Assembly: GCF_030285665.1 (NCBI RefSeq)
Contig: NZ_CP127295.1
Coordinates: 4,216,001 to 4,280,000, forward strand
Length of the DNA: 64,000 nt
Source: Amycolatopsis mongoliensis
Lineage (GTDB): Bacteria > Actinomycetota > Actinomycetes > Mycobacteriales > Pseudonocardiaceae
Direction: 5' to 3'
Shown here one piece after another: positions 1 through 10,068 of the stretch (its first letter is position 1; every line of letters begins with the position of its first letter). The notes under the pieces were generated by a model. That model was not told where the DNA came from. It made no database searches and saw only the letters and a program-made list of their open reading frames with translations. The translations under genes were made by a program, and so were the position numbers.

Positions 1-4
1 CCCA

Positions 5-805
5 GTGGGCGCGCTGGTACTGACCGAGGGTGGCACTTTCACGCCCCCCGGTGTGGCGGACTTCAACCTGCCGCCTATTTTCGGCTCCGGGTACTGGGGC
101 AGCTTCACCAAGCCGATGCTGCTCGTGGTGATCTCGCTGATCATCATCATCACCTACTTCATGGTGGCGTCCCGGAAGCTGAAGGTCGTCCCCGGCAAGT
201 CGCAGTTCCTCGCCGAGTCGGTCTACAACTTCGGCCGCAACAACATCGCGCGGGAACAGATCGGCTCGAAGGACTTCAAGCCGTTCATCCCGCTGATCCT
301 CGGCCTGTTCACCTTCGTACTGGTGAACAACCTGTTCGGGATCATCCCGTTCTTCCAGTTCCCGACCATGGCGCGGATCGGGTTCCCGCTCGCGCTTTCG
401 GTGCTGGTCGTCTACCCGGTCTACCACTACGTCGGTTTCAAGCGATACGGCTTCAAGGGTTACTTGAAGAAGGAGCTCGCGCCGGCCGGAGTCCCGGGCT
501 TCGTGATGCCGCTGTTCTCGACGATCGAGTTCGCGCAGAAGTTCTTCATCGCGCCGGCCACGCTCGCCATCCGAGTGTTCGCCGCGATGTTCGCCGGTCA
601 CCTCATCATCATGGTGTTCACCCTCGGCGGCAGCTTCCTGCTGACCGAGACCGACGGATTCGGGCTGAAGCTCGTTTCGCCGGTGGCGTTCATCTTCGCG
701 ATCCTGATGACTTTCCTCGAGGCCTTCATCCAGGTGCTGCAGGCCTACATCTTCGCCCTGCTGTCGGCCGGGTACATCGGCGCCGCGCTGGCGTCGGAGC
801 ACTGA
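5..805 (+). CDS. atpB: ATP synthase Fo subunit a (5' end at window edge)
   Basis: Membrane subunit a of F1Fo ATP synthase; it forms the proton half-channels against the c-ring. The 266-residue protein has about five to six hydrophobic helices. The family signature LAIRVFAAMFAGH carries the essential Arg at about residue 190, followed by a Glu/Gln-rich last helix (FLEAFIQVLQAYIFALLSAGY). The GTG at 5 is only four bases into the window, so an upstream start cannot be excluded, although the length is normal for the family. It is the first visible gene of an eight-gene atp operon. Confidence 0.96.
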   Translation: MGALVLTEGGTFTPPGVADFNLPPIFGSGYWGSFTKPMLLVVISLIIIITYFMVASRKLKVVPGKSQFLAESVYNFGRNNIAREQIGSKDFKPFIPLILGLFTFVLVNNLFGIIPFFQFPTMARIGFPLALSVLVVYPVYHYVGFKRYGFKGYLKKELAPAGVPGFVMPLFSTIEFAQKFFIAPATLAIRVFAAMFAGHLIIMVFTLGGSFLLTETDGFGLKLVSPVAFIFAILMTFLEAFIQVLQAYIFALLSAGYIGAALASEH

Positions 806-860
806 GAACACAAGCCCCCGATCCACGCGAGCGCGTGGACCGAAGTGAAGGGAAATGCAC

Positions 861-1118
861 GTGAGCAACATCGTTCTGGCCCAGGCCGCGGAGCAGGCCG
901 TCAACATCAACCCCGGTCTCGCCGCCATCGGTTACGGCCTGGGCGCGATCGGCCCGGGCATCGGTGTGGGTCTGATCTTCGCCGCGGTCATCAACGGCAC
1001 CGCGCGTCAGCCGGAGGCGCAGGGCAAGCTGCAGGGCATCGGCTTCTCGACCTTCGTTCTGACCGAGGTGCTGGCCCTGATCGGTATCGTCATCTACTTC
1101 ATCGCCTCCGCTGCCTGA
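861..1118 (+). CDS. atpE: ATP synthase Fo subunit c
   Basis: Proteolipid subunit c, two transmembrane helices joined by a polar loop (TARQPEAQ). The proton-carrying Glu is residue 69 in [12 protein letters not shown] chose GTG 861 over the in-frame ATG at 855: the GAAGGGA ribosome site at about 847-853 lies 7 nt before 861 but only 1 nt before 855. The protein is then 85 residues, typical of actinobacteria. In mycobacteria this subunit is the target of diarylquinolines (family knowledge). It lies 55 bp after atpB. Confidence 0.95.
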   Translation: MSNIVLAQAAEQAVNINPGLAAIGYGLGAIGPGIGVGLIFAAVINGTARQPEAQGKLQGIGFSTFVLTEVLALIGIVIYFIASAA

Positions 1119-1148
1119 GTTCGCCGGCTCATCGCTTAAGGAGACGTC

Positions 1149-1706
1149 GTGCTGAAGACTGAATTGGTGTTGGCCGCCGAAGCGGCGCCCAACCCGATCA
1201 TCCCGCACATCCCCGAGGTCATCCTCGGGATCGTCGCCTTCGTGATCCTGCTGTTCGTTCTGAAGAAGTACGTCGTTCCGCGCTTCGAAGCGGCGTACGA
1301 AGAGCGCGCCCAGATGATCGAAGGCGGCATCGAGAAGGCGGAAAAGGCCCAGGCCGAGGCCGAAGAGGCGCTCGCCAAGTACCGGGCGCAGCTGCAGGAA
1401 GCCCGCAGCGAAGCCGCGAAGATCCGCGACGACGCCCGGCTCGAAGCCGAGCAGATCAAGGCGGAACTGCGGGCCGAGGCGGAGGCCGAGTCCCAGCGCA
1501 TCGTCGCCCAGGGCCAGGCCCAGCTGCAGGCCCAGAAGGCGCAGATCATCGCCGAACTGCGGGCCGACATGGGCCGCAACGCCGTCGAGCTGGCGAGCCG
1601 CATCGTCGGCGAGTCGCTCGAGGACGAGGCGCGCCGCCGCGGCACCGTCGACCGGTTCCTGGCGGAGCTGGAGACCGCCGGTACCTCCAACGGAGCGGGG
1701 AAGTAG
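1149..1706 (+). CDS. atpF: ATP synthase Fo subunit b
   Basis: Peripheral stalk subunit b, 185 residues. One N-terminal transmembrane segment (about residues 19-39, EVILGIVAFVILLFVL) is followed by a long charged coiled coil very rich in Ala, Glu and Lys/Arg. The GTG start has AAGGAG (1138-1143) at ideal spacing. It sits between atpE and atpH as in other actinobacterial operons. It is the simple b type; no b/delta fusion of the mycobacterial kind is present, because delta is a separate gene next door. Confidence 0.95.
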   Translation: MLKTELVLAAEAAPNPIIPHIPEVILGIVAFVILLFVLKKYVVPRFEAAYEERAQMIEGGIEKAEKAQAEAEEALAKYRAQLQEARSEAAKIRDDARLEAEQIKAELRAEAEAESQRIVAQGQAQLQAQKAQIIAELRADMGRNAVELASRIVGESLEDEARRRGTVDRFLAELETAGTSNGAGK

Positions 1707-1713
1707 ACCAGAG

Positions 1714-2538
1714 ATGACGCTGCATGCTGCGAGCCGTGAAGCGCTCGGCCTCGCCGAGGAACGCCTCGGCGAGGTTCTGGCCGACGCGGGAGCCGACGCC
1801 GCCACGGTCGGCGACGAGCTGCTCTCGGTCGTCGACCTGCTGGACCGGGAGATCGGCCTGCGCCGGGCGGTGAGCGACGCCTCGGCGACGCCGGAGGCGC
1901 GCACCGCGCTGGTGCGCCGGCTGTTCGAGGGCAAGCTCTCCGAACCGGCCCTGAAGGTGCTCGACGTCGTGGCGGGCAGCCGCTGGTCCAGCCCCCGTGA
2001 GCTGACCGACGGGCTCGAAGAGCTCGGCCGCTCGGCGCTGCTCACCGCCGCCGAGCAGACCGGGAACGTCGACGCCGTCGAGTCCCAGCTGTTCCAGGTC
2101 GCGCGGATCGTGGCCCACCACCCGGAGCTCGAGACCGCGCTCTCGGACCTCACCGGTCCCGCCGATGCCAAGCGGACGCTGGTGCGCGGGCTGTTCGCCG
2201 ACAAGGTGGACGTGGTCACCGAGACCCTCGTCGAGCAGGTCGTCCGCCGGGCCAAGGGCCGCGGCGTCGGCATCGGGCTCGACAAGCTGGTCCAGCTGGC
2301 CGCGGAACGCCGTGAGCGCTCGGTCGCGTACGTGACCAGCGCGAGCGCCCTGACCGACGAGCAGACCGCCCAGCTGGGCGCGAAGCTCGACGACATCTAC
2401 GGGCGGCCGATCGCGCTGCACGTCGAGGTCGACCCCCGGCTCGGCGGCGGGCTCGTGGTCCGCGTCGGCGACGAGGTCATCGACGGGAGCGCGGCGGGTC
2501 AGCTGGCGACGCTGCGCAGGCGGCTGGCCCGGGCATAG
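1714..2538 (+). CDS. atpH: ATP synthase F1 subunit delta
   Basis: Delta (OSCP-like) subunit linking F1 to the peripheral stalk. At 274 residues it is longer than the E. coli protein (177) and matches the long actinobacterial form. The N-terminal part is a helical extension; the C-terminal part (GGGLVVRVGDEVIDGSAAGQL) carries the conserved beta-rich end of the family. It starts 7 nt after the atpF stop and is clearly co-transcribed. Confidence 0.94.
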   Translation: MTLHAASREALGLAEERLGEVLADAGADAATVGDELLSVVDLLDREIGLRRAVSDASATPEARTALVRRLFEGKLSEPALKVLDVVAGSRWSSPRELTDGLEELGRSALLTAAEQTGNVDAVESQLFQVARIVAHHPELETALSDLTGPADAKRTLVRGLFADKVDVVTETLVEQVVRRAKGRGVGIGLDKLVQLAAERRERSVAYVTSASALTDEQTAQLGAKLDDIYGRPIALHVEVDPRLGGGLVVRVGDEVIDGSAAGQLATLRRRLARA

Positions 2539-2595
2539 CCCCAGGTCACACAAGACTTTGCATACTGGCAAGAACGAAGCGAGAGCGGGAAAGAC

Positions 2596-4236
2596 ATGGC
2601 CGAGCTGACGATCTCCTCGGATGAGATCCGTAGCGCGATCGAGAACTACGTCTCGAGTTACGCCCCGGACGTGAGCCGGGAAGAAGTTGGCGTCGTGATC
2701 GACGCGGGTGACGGTATCGCCCACGTCGAGGGCCTTCCCTCGGCCATGGCCAACGAACTGCTCGAGTTCCCCGGCGGCGTTCTGGGCGTCGCGCTGAACC
2801 TGGACGCGCGCTCCATCGGTGCCGCGATCCTCGGTGACTTCGAAAGCATCGAAGAGGGCCAGCAGGTCAAGCGCACCGGCCAGGTCCTGTCGGTGCCGGT
2901 CGGCGACGGCTACCTCGGCCGCGTCGTCAACCCCCTGGGCCAGGCGATCGACGGCCTCGGCGAGATCGAGACCTCCGACCGCCGCGCGCTGGAGCTGAAG
3001 GCCGCTTCGGTCGTCGAGCGCCAGCCGGTGTCGGAGCCGCTGCAGACCGGCATCACCGCCATCGACGCGATGACCCCGATCGGCCGCGGCCAGCGCCAGC
3101 TGATCATCGGTGACCGCAAGACGGGCAAGACGGCCGTCGCGGTGGACACGATCATCAACCAGAAGGCCAACTGGGAGACCGGCGACCCGCAGAAGCAGGT
3201 TCGCTGCATCTACGTCGCGGTCGGCCAGAAGGGCTCCACGATCGCCGCCGTGAAGAAGTCCCTCGAGGACGCCGGCGCGCTGGAGTACACCACCATCGTC
3301 GCGGCCCCCGCGTCGGACTCCGCCGGCTTCAAGTGGATCGCGCCGTACACCGGCTCGGCCATCGGCCAGCACTGGATGTACGAGGGCAAGCACGTCCTCA
3401 TCGTGTTCGACGACCTGACCAAGCAGGCCGACGCCTACCGCGCGATCTCGCTGCTGCTGCGCCGCCCGCCGGGCCGCGAGGCGTTCCCCGGCGACGTCTT
3501 CTACTTGCACTCCCGTCTCCTCGAGCGGTGCGCGAAGCTCTCGGACGAGCTGGGCGCCGGTTCGCTGACCGGCCTGCCGATCATCGAGACCAAGGCCAAC
3601 GACGTGTCGGCCTACATCCCGACGAACGTCATCTCGATCACCGACGGCCAGTGCTTCTTCCAGTCGGACCTGTTCAACGCCGGCCAGCGCCCGGCCATCG
3701 ACGTGGGCATCTCGGTGTCCCGCGTGGGTGGTGCCGCGCAGGTCAAGGCGATGAAGGACGTCGCGGGCTCGCTCCGGATCGACCTGTCGCAGTACCGCGA
3801 GCTGGAGGCCTTCGCGGCCTTCGCCTCGGACCTCGACGACGCGTCGAAGGCGCAGCTCGAGCGCGGTGCCCGGCTGTACGAGGTGCTCAAGCAGCCGCAG
3901 TACTCGCCGATCCCGGTCGAGGAGCAGGTCCTCACGGTGTACCTGGGCACGAACGGGCACTACGACTCGGTCCCGACCGAGGACGTCCGCCGGTTCAACC
4001 ACGAGTTCATCGACTCGGCCCGCCGCAAGCACGCCGACCTGATCAAGGGCATCCGCGAGTCGGGCAAGTTCCCGCAGGAGACCCGCGAGGCCGTGGTCGA
4101 CGCGGTGAACGAGTTCAAGAAGGAGTTCACCACTTCCGAGGGCAAGCCCCTGGTCGAGGCGGACGCCGACGCGATGGACGCCGACAAGGTCGGGCACGAG
4201 ACCGTCAAGGTCAACAAGCCCGCCCCGAAGAAGTGA
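2596..4236 (+). CDS. atpA: ATP synthase F1 subunit alpha
   Basis: Non-catalytic nucleotide-binding alpha subunit of F1, 546 residues. The P-loop GDRKTGKT is at residues 172-179, and the alpha signature with the arginine finger region ([14 protein letters not shown]) is intact. The C-terminal tail past about 510 ([20 protein letters not shown]) is an acidic actinobacterial extension. In mycobacteria a similar extension suppresses ATP hydrolysis (family knowledge). A 57-bp gap precedes it; GAAAGAC before the ATG is a weak ribosome site. Confidence 0.98.
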   Translation: MAELTISSDEIRSAIENYVSSYAPDVSREEVGVVIDAGDGIAHVEGLPSAMANELLEFPGGVLGVALNLDARSIGAAILGDFESIEEGQQVKRTGQVLSVPVGDGYLGRVVNPLGQAIDGLGEIETSDRRALELKAASVVERQPVSEPLQTGITAIDAMTPIGRGQRQLIIGDRKTGKTAVAVDTIINQKANWETGDPQKQVRCIYVAVGQKGSTIAAVKKSLEDAGALEYTTIVAAPASDSAGFKWIAPYTGSAIGQHWMYEGKHVLIVFDDLTKQADAYRAISLLLRRPPGREAFPGDVFYLHSRLLERCAKLSDELGAGSLTGLPIIETKANDVSAYIPTNVISITDGQCFFQSDLFNAGQRPAIDVGISVSRVGGAAQVKAMKDVAGSLRIDLSQYRELEAFAAFASDLDDASKAQLERGARLYEVLKQPQYSPIPVEEQVLTVYLGTNGHYDSVPTEDVRRFNHEFIDSARRKHADLIKGIRESGKFPQETREAVVDAVNEFKKEFTTSEGKPLVEADADAMDADKVGHETVKVNKPAPKK

Positions 4237-4247
4237 GCTGATAGCTC

Positions 4248-6619
<2,372 letters not shown>

Positions 6620-6630
6620 TTCTCCGAGCG

Positions 6631-6670
6631 CGGCGGGGGCAGTGTCCTATGTGGACTCGGGCCCCCGCCG
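6631..6670 (+). terminator. Hairpin between atpD and atpC
   Basis: A perfect 10-bp stem (CGGCGGGGGC at 6631-6640 with its complement at 6661-6670) encloses a 20-nt loop that can itself fold (GTCC/GGAC). There is no T-run after it, as is common in high-GC actinobacteria. It may partly terminate the transcript, protect it or serve as a processing site, reducing atpC relative to atpD. Confidence 0.6.
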
Positions 6671-6698
6671 TTCTCGTAGCCGGAGACAGACCTATTAC

Positions 6699-6720
6699 AC
6701 TCGGTGGCAACACCCCGAGT
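6699..6720 (+). promoter_or_regulatory. Second hairpin just upstream of the atpC ribosome site
   Basis: ACTCGGTG (6699-6706) can pair with CACCCCGAGT (6711-6720) across a GCAA tetraloop, leaving a CC bulge. It ends one base before the AAGGAG ribosome site of atpC. A TACACT hexamer (6696-6701) overlaps the left arm and could be a -10 box for a separate atpC transcript. Function is inferred from position only. Confidence 0.4.
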
Positions 6721-6733
6721 TAAGGAGTGCTAC

Positions 6734-7099
6734 GTGGCCGAGATGTCCGTGGAGCTGGTGGCTGTCGAGCGCCGTCTCTGGTCGGGTACCGCCACTTTCG
6801 TGGTGGCCCAGACCACCGAGGGTGAGATCGGCATCCTGTCCGGCCACGAACCCGTGCTCGGGCAGCTCGTCGAAGGTGGCGTGGTCAAGGTGACGACCAC
6901 GGACGGTGAGACGGTCTGCGCGGCCGTGCACGGCGGATTCCTCTCCGTGACCGGTGCCGGCGTGAGCATCCTCGCCGAGAGCGCCGAGCTTTCCGACGAA
7001 ATCGACGTCAACGCGGCGAAGGCGGCACTGAGCGCCGACGACGAGACCGAGCGGACGAGGGCCACGGCCCAGCTCCGCGCGGCAGGTCAGTCGGCCTGA
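6734..7099 (+). CDS. atpC: ATP synthase F1 subunit epsilon
   Basis: Epsilon subunit, an inhibitory and structural part of the rotor. The GTG at 6734 has AAGGAG (6722-6727) 6 nt upstream; longer in-frame readings lack a site. The N-terminal beta-sandwich ([19 protein letters not shown]...[16 protein letters not shown]) is complete and the C-terminal helices are short, 121 residues in all, as in mycobacteria. It is separated from atpD by 114 bp containing two hairpins, so it may be expressed at a different level. Confidence 0.95.
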   Translation: MAEMSVELVAVERRLWSGTATFVVAQTTEGEIGILSGHEPVLGQLVEGGVVKVTTTDGETVCAAVHGGFLSVTGAGVSILAESAELSDEIDVNAAKAALSADDETERTRATAQLRAAGQSA

Positions 7100-7124
7100 G
7101 CAGGAGACGGGCGGGAGCCGGGCC

Positions 7125-7559
7125 GTGAAGATCACCGTGGTGGTAGTCGGGCTCCTGATCGTGCTCGCCGTGCTGGTCGCCTGGTACGGCCAGCGGTGGA
7201 TCCGGATGCGCCGCGGTGGGGGCGTGAGCGTCGCGCTGCGGTGGCGTCCGGACAGTGCGCGCTCCAGCTGGCACCTGGGGCTCGGCCGCTACGAGGGCGA
7301 CGAGTTCGTCTGGTACCGCGTGTGGAGCCTGCGGACCGGCCCGGACCGCGTCTTCCAGCGCGAAAGCATGCAGATCGCCGACCGGCGCGACCCGTCCGGG
7401 AGCGAGGCCTACGCCGTTCCGGAAGGCTCGACCGTGCTGCGCTGCGAATCGGAGACCCAGGAAGCGATCGAGATCGCCATGGGCCCGGGCGCGCTGACGG
7501 GCTTCCTGTCCTGGCTCGAGTCCGCCCCGCCGGGGCGGCGTCTCCCGCGCGCCTCCTGA
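7125..7559 (+). CDS. DUF2550 membrane protein
   Basis: A 144-residue protein with one N-terminal transmembrane anchor (ITVVVVGLLIVLAVLVAWYG) and a cytoplasmic or extracytoplasmic DUF2550 domain (TGFLSWLESAPPG at the end). It matches the gene that follows atpC in mycobacteria (Rv1312 position). Its role is unknown; the conserved place at the end of the atp operon suggests shared transcription. It lies 25 bp after atpC. Confidence 0.85.
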   Translation: MKITVVVVGLLIVLAVLVAWYGQRWIRMRRGGGVSVALRWRPDSARSSWHLGLGRYEGDEFVWYRVWSLRTGPDRVFQRESMQIADRRDPSGSEAYAVPEGSTVLRCESETQEAIEIAMGPGALTGFLSWLESAPPGRRLPRAS

Positions 7560-7567
7560 CACGCTGT

Positions 7568-7588
7568 GCTGTCTCAAACCGAGACAGC
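7568..7588. promoter_or_regulatory. 8-bp perfect inverted repeat, operator or terminator
   Basis: GCTGTCTC at 7568-7575 and GAGACAGC at 7581-7588 flank a 5-nt spacer. It lies just after DUF2550 and about 20 nt before the TACCGT -10 box (7608-7613) of the next gene, which is where a -35 element would be. It could act as a terminator of the atp operon or as an operator for the downstream gene. Confidence 0.45.
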
Positions 7589-7620
7589 CGGAAGCGCGGC
7601 AGTGGCCTACCGTGGAGCCC

Positions 7621-7941
7621 ATGATTTTCATCGTGGTCAAGTTCCCGGTGAAGCCCGAGTACGCGGACTCGTGGCCGGACATCGTCGCCGACTTCACCAA
7701 GGGCACCCGCGGCGAGGCGGGCAACAAGTTCTTCGAGTGGTCCCGCAGCATCGAGGACAGCAACACGTACGTGCTGGTGGAGGGCTTCGAGGGCCAGGAC
7801 GCCGCGGTCGCGCACGTCGGCTCCGAGCACTTCAAGACGGCCGTCGCGACGCTGGGTGCCTACATCTCGGACAACCCGCAGATCATCAACGTCCAGGACG
7901 CCTCAGACTGGGGTCCGATGGCCGAGATCTCGCCGCATTAA
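7621..7941 (+). CDS. Putative quinol monooxygenase (ABM domain)
   Basis: A 106-residue single-domain protein of the antibiotic biosynthesis monooxygenase (ABM, dimeric alpha-beta barrel) superfamily: FIVVKFPVKPEYADSW begins the first strand, and FFEWSRSIEDSNTYVLVEGF holds the central strand and the aromatic-rich pocket. Such proteins oxidise quinols or small aromatics without cofactor (family knowledge); the substrate here is unknown. The start is ATG with TACCGT 7 nt upstream and no ribosome site, so it is probably leaderless. Confidence 0.8.
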   Translation: MIFIVVKFPVKPEYADSWPDIVADFTKGTRGEAGNKFFEWSRSIEDSNTYVLVEGFEGQDAAVAHVGSEHFKTAVATLGAYISDNPQIINVQDASDWGPMAEISPH

Positions 7942-7950
7942 ACTCGGGGG

Positions 7951-9189
7951 GTGACCCTCGTCGAGATCCCCGGCTCCAAGTCCGTCACCGCCCGTGGCCT
8001 GTTCCTGGCCGCCGCCGCGCACGGCACCACGACCCTCGGCCGTCCGCTGCACTCGGACGACACCGAAGGCTTCGCCGAGGGGCTCGTCAAGCTGGGCTAC
8101 CGCGTCGACCGGCAGCCGGGCGCGTGGACCATCGAAGGCCGTCCGTCCGGCCCCGGCGTCGCCGAGGCGGACGTGTTCTGCCGCGACGGCGCCACGACGG
8201 CCCGGTTCCTGCCCGCGCTGGCCGCGGCCGGCACCGGGACGTTCCACTTCGACGCGTCCGACCAGATGCGCCGGCGCCCGCTCGGGCCGCTGACCGACGC
8301 GCTGCAGGAACTCGGCGTCGACCTGACCTTCGAGGGTGCGCGGGGGCACCACCCGCTGACGATCCGCGCGAACGGCGTCAAGGGTGGCTCGCTGACGCTC
8401 GACGCGGGGTTGTCGTCCCAGTTCCTGACGGCGTTGCTGCTGCTCGGGCCGCTGACGGCGGAGGGGCTGCGGATCACCGTGACGGACCTGGTGTCGGTGC
8501 CCTACGTCGAGATCACGCTGGAGATGATGCGCCGGTTCGGCGTCGACGTCCGGCGCGAGGGCAAGACGTTCGTGGTGCCGCCGCAGCCGTACCAGGCGTG
8601 CGAGTACCCGGTGGAGCCGGACGCGTCGACGGCCAGCTACTTCCTGGCCGCGGCGGCGGTCACGGGCCGCACGGTGACGATCCCCGGGCTGGGGTCGTCG
8701 GCGCTGCAGGGCGACGTCCGCTTCGCCGACGTGCTGGAGCAGATGGGGGCGCACGTCGAGCTGACTTCCGATTCGGTCACCGTGGCGGGCCCGTCGGACG
8801 GCCTGCGCGGGGTCACGGTGAACATGCGCGACATCTCGGACACGGTCCCGACGCTGGCCGCGATCGCGCCGTTCGCTTCGGGCCCGGTGCGCATCGAAGA
8901 CGTCTACAACACGCGCATCAAGGAGTGCGACCGGCTCGACGCGTGCGAGGAGAACCTGCGCGCGCTGGGCATCGAGGTCGAGACGGGCCGCGACTGGATC
9001 GAGATCCGGCCGGGCACGCCCACCGGTGCGCTGGTGAAGTGCCGCCGGGACCACCGGATCGCGATGGCGTTCAGCATCACGGGCCTGCGGACGCCCGGCA
9101 TCACCCTGGACGATCCCGAGTGCGTGAAGAAGACGTTCCCGGGCTTCCACCAGGCGCTGCGGACCCTGCGGGAAAGCTGGGGGATCTAG
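7951..9189 (+). CDS. aroA: EPSP synthase (3-phosphoshikimate 1-carboxyvinyltransferase), divergent copy
   Basis: Transfers enolpyruvate from PEP to shikimate-3-phosphate. Core catalytic residues are present: K10, S11 and R15 in PGSKSVTARG, R85, Asp in DISDTVPTLAAIAP, Glu/Arg in IKECDRLDA, DHRIAMAFS, and Lys in CVKKTFPGF. Two changes stand out: the usual Asn of the PGSKSxTNR motif is Ala14, and the PEP-loop Gly (E. coli Gly96) aligns with Ala81 (CRDGATTARF). At 412 residues it is slightly short. It starts at GTG with TAAACT 6 nt upstream (leaderless pattern). It may be a second, specialised AroA. Confidence 0.85.
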   Translation: MTLVEIPGSKSVTARGLFLAAAAHGTTTLGRPLHSDDTEGFAEGLVKLGYRVDRQPGAWTIEGRPSGPGVAEADVFCRDGATTARFLPALAAAGTGTFHFDASDQMRRRPLGPLTDALQELGVDLTFEGARGHHPLTIRANGVKGGSLTLDAGLSSQFLTALLLLGPLTAEGLRITVTDLVSVPYVEITLEMMRRFGVDVRREGKTFVVPPQPYQACEYPVEPDASTASYFLAAAAVTGRTVTIPGLGSSALQGDVRFADVLEQMGAHVELTSDSVTVAGPSDGLRGVTVNMRDISDTVPTLAAIAPFASGPVRIEDVYNTRIKECDRLDACEENLRALGIEVETGRDWIEIRPGTPTGALVKCRRDHRIAMAFSITGLRTPGITLDDPECVKKTFPGFHQALRTLRESWGI

Positions 9190-9293
9190 TGTCGCGCGTC
9201 TGAGGTTCGTCGACAGTGGCCTGGCCCTGCGCGCCAAGGTGGTGTCGGGTGCATCGGACCTGGATCTGTCGAGGGTCGCGGTGGCTGGTCCGG

Positions 9294-9344
9294 CGACATG
9301 AATGAGTCATTCATGTCGTCGGACGAGGTGAATGGGTCATTCAC
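9294..9344. repeat. Two adjacent palindromes of the GAATGa/gGTCATTC family
   Basis: A perfect 25-bp palindrome, 12-nt arms around a single G, occupies 9294-9318 (core CATGAATGAGTCATTCATG). Nine bases later a related one occupies 9328-9344 (GTGAATG, GGT, CATTCAC). They lie in the 242-bp gap between two convergent genes (aroA and pduO). They could form a bidirectional terminator, but the shared core sequence points to a repeat family or a protein-binding site. The rest of this gap shows no gene. Confidence 0.8.
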
Positions 9345-9431
9345 TGCATCGCGGCCTGGGCTGCCCGGGCCGGGTTCTCATGGCGCAGGTTCCAGCCGCC
9401 TCGGACGTCGGACACCTTGCAACGCGCGACA

Positions 9432-10007
9432 CTAGGAGGGCTGCCCGCCCGGCTGCCACAGCACGTCACCGTCGGGATTCGCCAGCCGGGCGAGGATGAA
9501 CAGCAGGTCCGACAGGCGGTTCAGGTACTTCAGCGCCACCGGGTTCGTCGTCTCCGGCTCCGCCTCGTACAACGCCCAAGCCGACCTCTCGGCCCGCCGC
9601 GACACCGTCCGCGCCTGGTGCAGGAACGCTGCCCCCGGAGTGCCACCCGGCAGGATGAACGACGTCAGCTTCGGCAGCCGCTCGTTGAACTCGTCGCACC
9701 AGCCCTCGAGCCGCTCCACGTACTTCTCCGTGATCCGCAGCGGCGGGTAGGGCGGGTCGTCGGAAATCGGCAGGCAGAGGTCCGCGCCGACGTCGAAGAG
9801 ATCGTTCTGCACCGCACGCAGCACATCCGCGACCTCGCCGGGCAGCCCGCCCATCGCGATCGCCAGCCCCAGCACCGAGTTCGTCTCGTCCGTGTCGGCG
9901 TACGCGCCCAGGCGCGGCGACGTCTTCGGCACGCGGGACCCGTCGCCGAGCGCGGTCGTGCCGTTGTCGCCGACCTTCGTGTAGACGCGGTTGATGCGAA
10001 CGACCAT
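9432..10007 (-). CDS. Cob(I)alamin adenosyltransferase, PduO type
   Basis: Makes adenosylcobalamin from ATP and cob(I)alamin. The 191-residue protein has the PduO N-terminal signature (RVYTKVGDNGTTALGDG for ATP binding, GAYADTDETNSVLG, and the RTVSRRAERSAW helix). ATG at 10007 has TATGGT 6 nt upstream, so it is probably leaderless. Position before murA matches mycobacteria (Rv1314c). It could supply coenzyme B12 to the mutase encoded at 17.4 kb. Confidence 0.93.
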   Translation of the reverse strand: MVVRINRVYTKVGDNGTTALGDGSRVPKTSPRLGAYADTDETNSVLGLAIAMGGLPGEVADVLRAVQNDLFDVGADLCLPISDDPPYPPLRITEKYVERLEGWCDEFNERLPKLTSFILPGGTPGAAFLHQARTVSRRAERSAWALYEAEPETTNPVALKYLNRLSDLLFILARLANPDGDVLWQPGGQPS

Positions 10008-10068
10008 GAACCCACCATAGCGGCCCCCGCCCGGGCCGAATCCGGGCGAGAGGGCATGATTGGCGGCC

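Noticed and set aside
1546..4197. 883-codon open frame on the minus strand across atpH and atpA
   Set aside because: Antisense to strongly conserved ATP synthase genes; composition is the usual high-GC shadow with no recognisable domain.
7621..9189. Secondary-metabolite cluster from the monooxygenase and EPSP synthase genes
   Set aside because: Only two genes, flanked by housekeeping genes; no synthase, transporter or tailoring genes.
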